From Acidilobus saccharovorans 345-15 (GTDB lineage: Archaea > Thermoproteota > Thermoprotei_A > Sulfolobales > Acidilobaceae), in assembly GCF_000144915.1 (NCBI RefSeq), contig NC_014374.1, positions 1,240,001 through 1,304,000 on the forward strand: 64,000 nucleotides of DNA, in the 5' to 3' direction. The position numbers were made by a program, and so were the translations under genes. Below, piece by piece: positions 8,287 through 16,234 of this stretch. Below the pieces are notes generated by a model. The model worked only from the letters and a program-made list of their open reading frames with translations. It did not search any database and was not told the DNA's origin. How positions within the stretch are numbered: position 1 is the first letter of the stretch; each line of letters opens with the position of its first letter.

Positions 8287-8940
8287 GCCCCAAAGTTCCT
8301 TTTTTGCAGCTCAAACCACTCGAGGGCTTTCTTCAGCTCCTCCCTTGTGAACTCAGGCCACAGGGTCTCCGTGAAGTACAGCTCTGCGTAGCTGGTCTGC
8401 AGCGGGAAGAAGCCGCTGAGCCTCCTCATGCCGCCGGTCCTTATCACCAGATCTATGGGCGGCACCCCAGCGGCCAGCGAGGGCGAGGCCGTTCCAGTTG
8501 CAATGACATTCCTCTCCCACTCGCCGCTGTAGCAGACTCCCAGGTGGAGGGAGCCACCATCATAGCTGGCCGTGTGCTCCTCGAGCGCTGCCCCCTCCCT
8601 CCTAGCGGCCTCGGACACAAGGGAGAGGTCGCCGACAAGCCTCACACTTATCCTCTCCCCGTTAATTATTGGGTCAGACCTCAGATCCCTCAGCCCGTTG
8701 ACCAGCAGGTCCTCAAGGACGGCCTTCTCTATAGGCGACCTCCTAGTGCAGTTCTCATAGCTCAGCACGTACACAACGGCCCTCCTGACGCCCTCCTCTA
8801 TAACCCACCTCAGGGCCTCCCTCAGCCTCTCATAGCCCTGCCTGTAGGCCTGAAAGTAGCTGATGTGGTGCTTCTTAGCGAACCTCCTGTTGCCGTCAGG
8901 TATAATGCCGATGGTGCTAGGTATCGTTGGGACGCACCAT
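8283..8940 (-). CDS. uppS: Cis-prenyltransferase (polyprenyl diphosphate synthase, UppS family), start frame unclear
   Basis: Condenses isopentenyl diphosphate units into the long cis-polyprenyl (dolichol) carrier used for glycan assembly. The catalytic N-terminal motif is IGIIPDGNRRFAKK. Later come YVLSYENCTR, the RxSGFFPLQTSYAEL segment (VIRTGGMRRLSGFFPLQ) and LWPEFTREE. The correct frame runs from about 8945 to 8283 but holds no ATG, GTG or TTG before the essential Asp. An ATG at 8940, 24 nt after a TATA-like TTATTAAC (8960-8968), is in another frame and would need a +1 shift between it and 8912. The first in-frame canonical start (GTG 8774) would delete the active site. The 3' end overlaps the end of the DUF35 gene by 4 nt. 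Confidence 0.78.
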
Positions 8941-9001
8941 GCAGGTTAGAGGTGTCAAAGTTAATAAGAATTAGTTTCCTTAACCCCTGGGACGCGACTA
9001 G

Positions 9002-9883
9002 TTGCAGGGCGAGGAGAGTATTTTAAGAAGGCTGGCGGAGCTCGCTGGAAACGCCGACATTTTCAACGTAGATGCCGCAGGGCCGCAGGGTCTTCTTATT
9101 AATATAGATGGCTACGCGGCCTCCATGAGCAGGCTTCCGTTCATGAGCTGGAGCGACTGGGGCTACAAGTCGACGGTGGCCTCAGCCAGCGATATCATAG
9201 CGTCAGGGGGCAAGCCCATAGCGATAGCTTACAGCGTGGGCGCCACGTCTGTTGACGTTCTTGAGGAGGTAGCCAAGGGCGTTGGCGAGGCCTCCCGCGA
9301 CGTGGGAGCTAAGGTCTACAAGGCGGATTCCAATAGGTCCGCAGCAGATGCGTGGATCGACGTGGCCGTCGTGGGTACCACTAGCAGGCCTGTGACAAGG
9401 AGCGGGGCAATGCCAGGCGACATTGTGGTGCAGGTTGGCTACCTTGGGTATGGGGCGCTGGCTTACAAGATTATGAAGTCTGAGGTCTCGCTCAGGGACG
9501 TTGAGGAGGACGTCATAAGGAAGATAGTAAGGCCTCGCCCTCACGTTGACGCGGCTGAGGCCATCTCAAGGTATGCCCATGCCTCATCTGACAACAGCGA
9601 TGGGTGGCTCGTGACGCTTAACAACATAGCTAGCTCCAGCGGCGTGCTAATATCATTAGAGGAGGTGGTCATGGATCCCCAGCTCGAAGGGCTGCTTACG
9701 GCAGAGGAAAGCATCACGAGCTGGGAAGACTATAATCTAGCTGTGGCAGTGCCGGCCAGCTCCCTTGACGAGTTTCTGAAGCTCTGCGGTTCACAATGCT
9801 TTGCAGTTGGGAAAGTCAGGGAGGGGCGTGGAGTGGAGTTTAAGGGAAAGCCCCTGGAGCCGCGGGGTTGGTCATGGTGGTAG
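9002..9883 (+). CDS. thiL: ThiL-like thiamine-monophosphate kinase (PurM/AIR synthase fold)
   Basis: ThiL phosphorylates thiamine monophosphate to the diphosphate cofactor. The 293-residue protein has the AIR-synthase-type nucleotide-binding landmarks: a GNADIFNVDAAG opening, LINIDGYA, DWGYKSTVASASDIIASGG, YKADSNRS, and the Mg-binding DNSDGW near 199. It is slightly shorter than the family norm and diverged, so the precise substrate is not certain. The start is a TTG at 9002. Its last codons overlap the AGOG gene, implying co-transcription. A second PurM-fold gene lies next to thiDN in this window and competes for the same role. Confidence 0.68.
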   Translation: MQGEESILRRLAELAGNADIFNVDAAGPQGLLINIDGYAASMSRLPFMSWSDWGYKSTVASASDIIASGGKPIAIAYSVGATSVDVLEEVAKGVGEASRDVGAKVYKADSNRSAADAWIDVAVVGTTSRPVTRSGAMPGDIVVQVGYLGYGALAYKIMKSEVSLRDVEEDVIRKIVRPRPHVDAAEAISRYAHASSDNSDGWLVTLNNIASSSGVLISLEEVVMDPQLEGLLTAEESITSWEDYNLAVAVPASSLDEFLKLCGSQCFAVGKVREGRGVEFKGKPLEPRGWSWW

Positions 9884-10761
9884 CCAGGGTTGACAGCGAA
9901 AGGGTCAGGGCTGTAGCCTCAGCAATATCAAGAGCAGGGGTAAACGGCATCCTAAGGCTCGAGGAAGTTCTGGACCCTCAATATGACGACATGCAGAGGC
10001 TTGCGGAGAGCGTGGGAAGGGGGCCAGCCACCGTCTACGCCCTTCTGGTGGCCCTGTCAAGCTACAGGTTAACTATGAGAGGTGAGGAGTGGTGGCGGTG
10101 CGTCTCAGACATGTTAGGCGGTAGGGGGACTCCCAAAACTGTTGACGAGGCTGTCGATAACGTTATATGGTTCCTGAGCAACTGTCCTGGCTCCCTGATT
10201 GGCAGGGATGTCAAGATAAGGAGGGTTAGAAAGGTAGGAACTTACATGAGGGGCGTCCTTGAGGGGCTCATGTCGCGGCCGGAGCTCGTCATTGAGAAGC
10301 CGCAGGACATCCTAAGCTCTGTGGCGGCCTCGCTGGGCTCCAAGGAGGAGAGGAAAACGGTGGCGTTCTCAGTTAAGATGGCCTACTACGCTGCGAGGGC
10401 CAGAGGCGTCATGAGACCGTTAGCCTTTGACCTTCCAATGCCCATAGACGTCAGGGTAGCATGCGTCACTATGACAAGCGGGCTTGTCAGGGGCCCCAGG
10501 GACTACCACGAGCTTGTTAGGTCGCCTGCAGAGGCCCAGAGGGCCTGGAGGGACGTTTCGCTGATGAGTGGGGTGCCGACGCCTCACCTGGACTCGCTGC
10601 TGTGGGTGGTGGGCTGGGCTCCGAGGGACCTTGATCAGGCAGCCGCCAGGGAGGAGATAAGGAGGACGCTCTCAAAAGTAATCCCAGAGGCGGCAGAGGC
10701 CATAGCAAGGGAGCTCACGTATATTCCTTGCCCCTCTGGCGGGGGGCCGCGTCGCCATTAA
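9874..10761 (+). CDS. Archaeal 8-oxoguanine DNA glycosylase AGOG
   Basis: A bifunctional glycosylase/lyase that removes 8-oxoguanine. The helical protein carries the AGOG signature block: KTVAFSVKMAYYAAR provides the candidate Schiff-base Lys, and PMPIDVRVA provides the catalytic Asp near residue 192. The whole resembles Pyrobaculum Pa-AGOG more than bacterial Nth or OGG. The length of about 295 residues is close to or slightly above the family norm. The ATG at 9874 is chosen; a TTG at 9868 is in frame. It overlaps thiL by 10 nt. An oxidised-base repair enzyme next to the S8e gene is not functionally informative. Confidence 0.85.
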   Translation: MVVARVDSERVRAVASAISRAGVNGILRLEEVLDPQYDDMQRLAESVGRGPATVYALLVALSSYRLTMRGEEWWRCVSDMLGGRGTPKTVDEAVDNVIWFLSNCPGSLIGRDVKIRRVRKVGTYMRGVLEGLMSRPELVIEKPQDILSSVAASLGSKEERKTVAFSVKMAYYAARARGVMRPLAFDLPMPIDVRVACVTMTSGLVRGPRDYHELVRSPAEAQRAWRDVSLMSGVPTPHLDSLLWVVGWAPRDLDQAAAREEIRRTLSKVIPEAAEAIARELTYIPCPSGGGPRRH

Positions 10762-10803
10762 CGCTTTTATGTGTAAGCCTAATGCTAACCCCTGGTGCAG
10801 GCA

Positions 10804-11205
10804 ATGGGCGTGTACCAGTACAGGGACCTTAAGAAGCCCAGCGGCGGCCTCAGGTCACTGCCTCACAAGAGGAAGAGGAGGTACGCGATGGGCGACTACT
10901 TTGTGCCGACGGTGCTGGGCGACTCACGCGACGTCAGGGTCAAGAGGGTGATGGGGGGCAACTATAAGCTGTCGCTTAGGACTGTGACTGAGGCGATAGT
11001 TAATGACCCCAAGACCGGCAAGAGCGTTAAGGCCAAGATACTTGCCGTCGTGTCAACGCCCGCCAACAGGGAGTACGCGCGGAGGAACATAATAACTAAG
11101 GGCACTATAATCAGGACATCCGCTGGCTTAGCCAGGGTCACCTCAAGGCCAGGCCAGGATGGTATTGTTAACGCAATCCTAGTTGAGGGGCAGCAGGCTA
11201 GTTAA
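10804..11205 (+). CDS. rps8e: 30S ribosomal protein S8e
   Basis: A basic protein of 133 residues with the conserved opening VYQYRDLKKPSGG, then HKRKRRYAMGDYF and GNYKLSLRT. The tail is the typical S8e C-terminus (ITKGTIIRTSAGLARVTSRPGQDG). The ATG at 10804 follows a GGTG ribosome-binding motif about 6 nt upstream; an in-frame GTG at 10795 overlaps that motif and is not favoured. A TATA-like GCTTTTATG lies some 40 nt upstream, so the gene probably has its own promoter in addition to read-through from agog. This is a component of the small ribosomal subunit in archaea and eukaryotes. Confidence 0.95.
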   Translation: MGVYQYRDLKKPSGGLRSLPHKRKRRYAMGDYFVPTVLGDSRDVRVKRVMGGNYKLSLRTVTEAIVNDPKTGKSVKAKILAVVSTPANREYARRNIITKGTIIRTSAGLARVTSRPGQDGIVNAILVEGQQAS

Positions 11206-11267
11206 GTTGCCGAAAACCTTGTTATATAAGGACCGAATTACTAGGGGAGCGGTAAAAGGAAAAATGA

Positions 11268-12191
11268 TTAGGCCGGCAGGTAAACAGGATGGCTGAGCGT
11301 CGAGACCTCATTCCATGAGGCCAGGAAGTCCCTTATGTTCTTAGGTACGTTAAACATTGACCGATGACTCTCGGAGTCATAGAACCTGTTGCCCTTGACC
11401 CCCATGGAGCTGAGCCGGGAGTCTATGTCGTTCGTGGAGCGCAGGGACTCCACCTCTATGTTGTCAGAACCCATAACAAAGCCCCAGAGGCCCTCGAAGC
11501 TCCTTATGTAGACGTAGTAAGAGGTTGCGTGCTTAAAGGCGGCTCTGACGGTGTTGTAAATGGTTGCATGCACAGAAGGCGTAAGCACAGGGCTTGTGGC
11601 CTGAGTTACGAAGACTCCTCCCTTGTTAAGCTTTGACTTAAGCAGCTCATAGAACTCCTTAGTGTAAAGCCTCCATGCCGGGCCCCCCTCCTCTGGATCA
11701 ACCAGGTCAGCTATTATTACGTCGAACTTCTCGCCGGTAGTAGTGACGTAGTGCTCGGCATCATCTATAACCAGTTTTAACCTTGGATCGTCGAAGGCCC
11801 CCCTGTGCCACTCTGGCAGAAGCTCCTTGCAGGCATTAACCACCTCCTCATCTATGTCAACCATTATCACTTTGTTTACCGAGGGAAACTTAAGGACCTC
11901 GCGCGCTGTGGCGCCCTCGCCGCCCCCAAGTATGAGGACGCTCCTGGGGGACCCGTGGGCTATCATGGCAGGCTGAACAAGGGATTCATGATAAACAAAC
12001 TCATCTATAATGGCCGACTGGGTCTTACCGTCGATAACGAGCGCCTTTCCTAGGTCCTCAAACTCAACTACAAGGTAGGTCTGATACTTGCTTTTACCAA
12101 AGGCGTAGACCCTCTTCACTGCGTGTGCGTGAAATGTGCCGGGAGTGCTCCATTCATGAATCCAGTGCCACTCAGGGTAGTTCACAGACAA
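11268..12191 (-). CDS. speE: Polyamine aminopropyltransferase (spermidine/agmatine aminopropyltransferase family)
   Basis: Transfers aminopropyl groups from decarboxylated SAM to a diamine or agmatine. The 307-residue protein has an N-terminal beta-hairpin domain (WHWIHEWSTPGT, VVEFEDLGKALVIDG). The Rossmann methyltransferase-like core has ILGGGEGATAREVLK near 86, VDIDEEVV and DDAEHYV. The active-site loop is ADLVDPEEGGPA. GGGEGAT in place of GGGDGG is common in thermospermine- and agmatine-using enzymes, so long-chain polyamine synthesis is likely; the exact acceptor is uncertain. The ATG at 12191 is preceded by a TTTTAAAG TATA-like stretch on the minus strand. Confidence 0.88.
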   Translation of the reverse strand: MSVNYPEWHWIHEWSTPGTFHAHAVKRVYAFGKSKYQTYLVVEFEDLGKALVIDGKTQSAIIDEFVYHESLVQPAMIAHGSPRSVLILGGGEGATAREVLKFPSVNKVIMVDIDEEVVNACKELLPEWHRGAFDDPRLKLVIDDAEHYVTTTGEKFDVIIADLVDPEEGGPAWRLYTKEFYELLKSKLNKGGVFVTQATSPVLTPSVHATIYNTVRAAFKHATSYYVYIRSFEGLWGFVMGSDNIEVESLRSTNDIDSRLSSMGVKGNRFYDSESHRSMFNVPKNIRDFLASWNEVSTLSHPVYLPA

Positions 12192-12368
12192 GACTCCCGC
12201 CGCACTTGGGGGTTCATAAGTGAATTTTAAAGTCTTTAACCTTCCCCTGAAGCCTTGTTGACGCTCAAGGGAGGCCTTTCCAAAGGTCCTTAAGGTCCTT
12301 CACTTTCGCTCGCTCCGCCCACCCCTCCCTGCAATTTTTTGGCTATGCTGTAGGCTGGGTACCAGGCA

Positions 12369-12617
12369 ATGGCTGATGTGGTAAGTTTCATACAGCAGCT
12401 CACCCAGGAGGTCACGCTGGCAGCCTGGGCCCTCTTCCTCTTGACGTGGACTATAGGGTGGACTTTGAGGGGGGCCCCAATACCGCTCTCAAGGCTGAAG
12501 AGGGCCGGCTCAGGGCTAGTTGAGGACTCCATATGGGCCGCCCTCTGGCTGGCCCTTGGAAGTACTGTGTTCACGTTCATAACCTATATCGTAAAGGCGG
12601 TGGTAGGCTCACCATGA
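12369..12617 (+). CDS. cedA1: CedA1-like small two-TM protein (DNA-import pilin candidate)
   Basis: An 82-residue membrane protein with two hydrophobic segments, about residues 15-35 and 55-77. They are separated by a short basic loop containing the PIPLSRLKRAG motif. A similar motif, PIPVRGVKRWG, occurs at the start of the next gene product, so the two are related in design. Position, size and the following cedA-cedB genes match the crenarchaeal Ced system, in which CedA1 has been reported as the subunit of DNA-import pili in Aeropyrum. The start is the ATG at 12369, and the stop overlaps the cedA start (ATGA). No signal peptide is visible, as expected for this family. Confidence 0.65.
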   Translation: MADVVSFIQQLTQEVTLAAWALFLLTWTIGWTLRGAPIPLSRLKRAGSGLVEDSIWAALWLALGSTVFTFITYIVKAVVGSP

Positions 12618-14002
12618 TCTCCTATGGCTACCTTTTTCAGCTCGCAGTTAAGCTTGCCCTGCTCTCCTTCTACATTGGGGTCCTGATCTACGCCCTGCCA
12701 ATACCGGTCAGGGGGGTGAAGAGGTGGGGAGGCACCCTAGTGAGGGACTCCATGTTCTCCTTCATACTGGCCATATCGCTTACTGCAATCATGGAGTTCG
12801 CCCAGGGCCTGGCTGGCATGCTAGGCGGCTCGTGGCCCTACTTTGACTCCTGGCTGACTAATGGAATAGAGCTGCTCCTGAGCGTTAAGGTGGCGCTCCT
12901 GGCCCTCTCCTCGCTGGCCTCCTACGTGCCGGGAGGCTCCGCGGCCAGGGCCCTCGTGTCCCCCTTCAATGACGCGCTGACCGCCGACCTGCTCTTAATG
13001 GTGACGCTCGCGGCCATAGAGGCCATAGTTAGGTACGCTGGAACTCTAATTGCACTGTTGGGCCTCGTGCTCTTCGCGCTCCCATTCAGGCTGGGCCGCG
13101 AGGCCGGGGCATGGTTCATAGCGTTTGTCGTTACGTTTAGCGTGGGCCTGCAGGTGATGCCGGCGTTTGAGTCGGCCATAGCGTCCTCCCCCTCAATAGG
13201 CGTCTCGCCAGGCGCGGCTGCCCTAGGGTTAACGTATGAAAAGGTGGCCATCTACACCGCCAGCGGTCAGCCCCTAGGTGACTCCGTGCTTGAGCTCTAT
13301 GCTAACGTCAGCGGGAGCGCGACCAAGGTGGCCCAGTACTGGGTCGAGGGCGACGGCTACGCGTATGACCCCCAGTCCCCTCAGCCCCAGATGGTCTCAA
13401 TGCCAAGCTCCCAGCCCGTCTACGCTTACGACGTAATAGACGGCGTGGGCTCCCTGCTCGAGCCCTACCCGTTTAACCCGTCTAACTACAGCTTCTCACA
13501 GCAGGTGACCCTGAGGTCCCCTTACATTATCTATACAGCTGGCGATGACGTAGTAATCTTCACTAATCAGCCGGGCCAGGTTAATTTGACGCCGTCAGCC
13601 AATGGCGTTAAGGTTGTGGCAAACCTTGGCTATGGGGGGCTGCTGGAGGTTAGGGCCCCACAGGGCTGCGAGGTCAACGTATCATCTGACATAAGGCCGG
13701 GGCACTCGACCTGGACGTGGCTTGGAGTAAGCGGGAACTCGTGGTACTTTGAGGGACCCCTGAACCTCTCGGCTACGGTCAGCTTCGGCAGGTGCCAGGC
13801 CGCCAACGTGACTGAGTTCGTCACGATAGACTACGCCACCAAGTTCTTTGGCATTAACTACTTGTCCGTTAACGTCGTTGAGGAGTTCATAGTTTACTAC
13901 ATGGTGGTGCCCTTTATGTACATGGCGACGCTCACTACAATAGCGTATGCGCTTGCAAGGCTGCTGGGAGGCAGGAGAGGAATAATGCCCAGGGTGCTCT
14001 GA
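12614..14002 (+). CDS. cedA: CedA-like polytopic membrane protein of the DNA-import system
   Basis: From the ATG at 12614 the protein has about 462 residues. The N-terminal 200 residues hold several transmembrane helices. A large Ser/Asn/Pro-rich, presumably extracellular beta-type domain follows (about 215-415), then one or two terminal helices (FIVYYMVVPFMYMATLTTIAYALARL) and a basic end. CedA is the channel component of crenarchaeal DNA exchange, and VirB6-like roles have been proposed. Support comes from the small cedA1 gene overlapping its start and the HerA/VirB4-type ATPase directly downstream. The long extracellular domain is a notable feature. The frame is open to 12533, but that extension only reads through cedA1. 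Confidence 0.65.
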   Translation: MISYGYLFQLAVKLALLSFYIGVLIYALPIPVRGVKRWGGTLVRDSMFSFILAISLTAIMEFAQGLAGMLGGSWPYFDSWLTNGIELLLSVKVALLALSSLASYVPGGSAARALVSPFNDALTADLLLMVTLAAIEAIVRYAGTLIALLGLVLFALPFRLGREAGAWFIAFVVTFSVGLQVMPAFESAIASSPSIGVSPGAAALGLTYEKVAIYTASGQPLGDSVLELYANVSGSATKVAQYWVEGDGYAYDPQSPQPQMVSMPSSQPVYAYDVIDGVGSLLEPYPFNPSNYSFSQQVTLRSPYIIYTAGDDVVIFTNQPGQVNLTPSANGVKVVANLGYGGLLEVRAPQGCEVNVSSDIRPGHSTWTWLGVSGNSWYFEGPLNLSATVSFGRCQAANVTEFVTIDYATKFFGINYLSVNVVEEFIVYYMVVPFMYMATLTTIAYALARLLGGRRGIMPRVL

Positions 14003-14005
14003 GCC

Positions 14006-15553
14006 TTGAATCCATCATACGCCTTTGACATATTCCTTGCTGGCGTCGCCGTTGTCACAGTGTCGCTTATGATAAGGAACATGCGGACCTCGAGGGAGCT
14101 CAGGCTGTCGCTTGGGATAAAACACGAGGGCGGCGAGAGGCCATCCGTGTACATTGACGGCAGGAAGCTGGTCGGCATAGCCTATGTGGCTGACGGAGTT
14201 CCCAGGGAGGGCGGCGACCTCCCGCTTAGGCTTGCCAAGCTAGCCAGGTCCTCAAGGCTCTCGGTAACGTTCCTGAGCAGCATGTACTCGGTCAGCAAGA
14301 GCTCGCTGCTCAAGGAGCTTGAGGAGGAGATACGTAAGGCTGACTTCGCCTACAGCGCCACCAGGCACGTGAAGTACAGGGAGAGGCTGAGCTTCCTCGA
14401 GGGCCTGTACAAGGAGGTGCTGCACTCCCAGGTGCCTTACGTGGGGGGCTTCTCATTCATAGTCTGGGTCCCTGAGGGCGATAGGGAGGCCGAGCTAAAT
14501 GCTGAAGCCTTTAAGGAGCTTGTTGAGGCCGAGGCCCAAGTGAAGCTTAGGAAGGTCTTAGCCTCAGACATATCCACGCTGTTGGGCTCGGCCGAGCCCA
14601 CGTGGCTGAGCGAGAGCAGCAACAACATGGTCATAGTCGACAGGGAGGACATAAACGACGAGGACGGGGTTGTAATAGGCGAGGACATAAATGAGCCGGG
14701 CAACTTGGTCGTGCTGAGGTGGCCCTACGCCTTTAGGGTACACCTGGGGGTCTTTGGGCCCACCGGCAGGGGCAAGACAGTGATGCTCTCCGGCCTGGCC
14801 TCACAGCTCACGTCAATGCACCAGACCTTCGGTGACCCAAGGGCCGTAGTTGTTATAGACCCCAAGGGGGACCTGGCCTCCATGCTTAGGGGGGTTGCGG
14901 ACTCCTACGTTACTCCGGGCGAGGACGACTGCGTTCCTATGAGGAGGCTTGACGGCATAGCTGCAAAGCTCCTTGAGAGCAGCCGCGAGACCGGCGAGGG
15001 GGCTAACGTTAAGGTCTGCGTTGGAAGACTGGACCCGGAGGGCCTCGTGGTTTACGACCTGACGAGGCTGCCGAACGAGGTTAGGAACGTCTACGGCTCG
15101 CTGCTCGTGAGCTCTATGGCGCTGAGCGCCAGCGAGGGGGACCTTAAGGGCAGGGTCGTGATGATCCTAGACGAGGCCTGGCGCTTTGCCAGGGGCTCCG
15201 CAGTTCACATGGAGTTCGCCCTGAGGGAGGGCAGGAGCAAGGGCCTCTATGTGGTCTACGCGACTCAGCTGCCCTCGGACGTGGGCCGTCCGATAGTTGA
15301 CAACACGGGTTACAAGCTCGTCTTTGGCGGCTTCACCAACTACTACGCGGAGCTGGGGGCGCAGCTCGGCATTGATAAGCCTGAGGAGCTCAAGTCCCTG
15401 CCGGTGGGCCATGCTGTCATGATAGACGAGGTGGGCAGGACCAGGCAGGTGAGGGTGCTGGACTTTACGAAACTGCTTAAAAACCTACCCACTTCACCTA
15501 CAGAGGAGGGCGTAAGGGATGGGAAAGAGCTTAAGGCAGCAGAGGGCAGGTAA
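14006..15553 (+). CDS. cedB: CedB-like HerA/VirB4-type ATPase of the DNA-import system
   Basis: A 515-residue ATPase. An N-terminal membrane-anchor segment (IFLAGVAVVTVSLMI, residues 9-23) is followed by a helical region, a Walker A motif FGPTGRGKTVML near 250-261, VVIDPKGDLASML, and a Walker B motif VVMILDEAW near 386-392. The remaining HerA/VirB4 core includes YVVYATQLPSDV. CedB is thought to power uptake of DNA through CedA. The TTG at 14006 lies 3 nt after the cedA stop, indicating one transcript. The 3' end overlaps the start of rpl2 by 35 nt on the same strand in another frame. Confidence 0.75.
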   Translation: MNPSYAFDIFLAGVAVVTVSLMIRNMRTSRELRLSLGIKHEGGERPSVYIDGRKLVGIAYVADGVPREGGDLPLRLAKLARSSRLSVTFLSSMYSVSKSSLLKELEEEIRKADFAYSATRHVKYRERLSFLEGLYKEVLHSQVPYVGGFSFIVWVPEGDREAELNAEAFKELVEAEAQVKLRKVLASDISTLLGSAEPTWLSESSNNMVIVDREDINDEDGVVIGEDINEPGNLVVLRWPYAFRVHLGVFGPTGRGKTVMLSGLASQLTSMHQTFGDPRAVVVIDPKGDLASMLRGVADSYVTPGEDDCVPMRRLDGIAAKLLESSRETGEGANVKVCVGRLDPEGLVVYDLTRLPNEVRNVYGSLLVSSMALSASEGDLKGRVVMILDEAWRFARGSAVHMEFALREGRSKGLYVVYATQLPSDVGRPIVDNTGYKLVFGGFTNYYAELGAQLGIDKPEELKSLPVGHAVMIDEVGRTRQVRVLDFTKLLKNLPTSPTEEGVRDGKELKAAEGR

Positions 15554-16232
15554 GGGATCGCTGACATTTAAGAACCCGGACCACATACATCCAGGTCCAG
15601 CGAGATACCCTCAGCTCTCTGACAAGACCCTTGAGGGCGTTGTTAAGGAGCTAGTGCACGACCCCGGCAGGTACGTGCCCCTTGCAAGGGTAGTGCTAAC
15701 CAACGGCGAGGAATTCCTGATGCCGGCAGCGGAGGGCATGTTCGTTGGTCAGAAGATAAAGATAGGTCCTGATGCAGAGCCAACTTTTGGCAACGTGCTT
15801 CCCCTCTCTAAGATACCTGAGGGCACCCTGGTCTACAACCTAGAGCTCAGGCCTGGCGATGGCGGGAAGCTGGCCAGGCAGGCGGGAAGTTACGCCATAG
15901 TGCTGAGCAAGTCCGGCGACACCGTGAAGGTGCTGCTGCCGAGCAAGAGGGAGAAGGAGATCTCGGGCAACTGCAGGGCCACCATAGGGGTTCCGGCTGG
16001 GGCCGGCAGGATAGAGAAGCCGCTGCTTAAGGCCGGCAACAGCTACTACAAGTACAGGGTCAAGGGAACCAAGTGGCCTACCGTAAGAGGCGTTGCCATG
16101 AACGCCGCCAACCACCCGTTCGGAGGCGGCTTCCACCAGCACGAGGGCAGGCCAACGACGACCTCAAGAAATGCCCCGCCGGGCAGAAAGGTGGGCCACA
16201 TAGCTGCAAGGAGGACTGGAAGAAGGCGTTAG
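15519..16232 (+). CDS. rpl2: 50S ribosomal protein L2
   Basis: A 237-residue ribosomal protein with the L2 hallmarks: GKSLRQQRAGKGS at the start, a central RPGDGGKLARQAGSYA and the C-terminal VRGVAMNAANHPFGGG with the conserved histidine. The tail is basic (GHIAARRTGRRR). It binds 23S rRNA near the peptidyl-transferase centre and bridges the subunits. Unusually it is not next to other ribosomal protein genes. Instead it starts within the last 35 nt of cedB, so its expression may be partly coupled to the Ced transcript. No separate promoter is obvious inside the cedB end. Confidence 0.96.
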   Translation: MGKSLRQQRAGKGSLTFKNPDHIHPGPARYPQLSDKTLEGVVKELVHDPGRYVPLARVVLTNGEEFLMPAAEGMFVGQKIKIGPDAEPTFGNVLPLSKIPEGTLVYNLELRPGDGGKLARQAGSYAIVLSKSGDTVKVLLPSKREKEISGNCRATIGVPAGAGRIEKPLLKAGNSYYKYRVKGTKWPTVRGVAMNAANHPFGGGFHQHEGRPTTTSRNAPPGRKVGHIAARRTGRRR

Positions 16233-16234
16233 CC

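Noticed and set aside
12369-15553. Integrated mobile element or virus carrying the membrane proteins and ATPase
   Set aside because: No integrase, att repeats or composition change at the borders; gene order and motifs fit the chromosomal Ced system. XerA at 50167 is distant and is a housekeeping-type recombinase.
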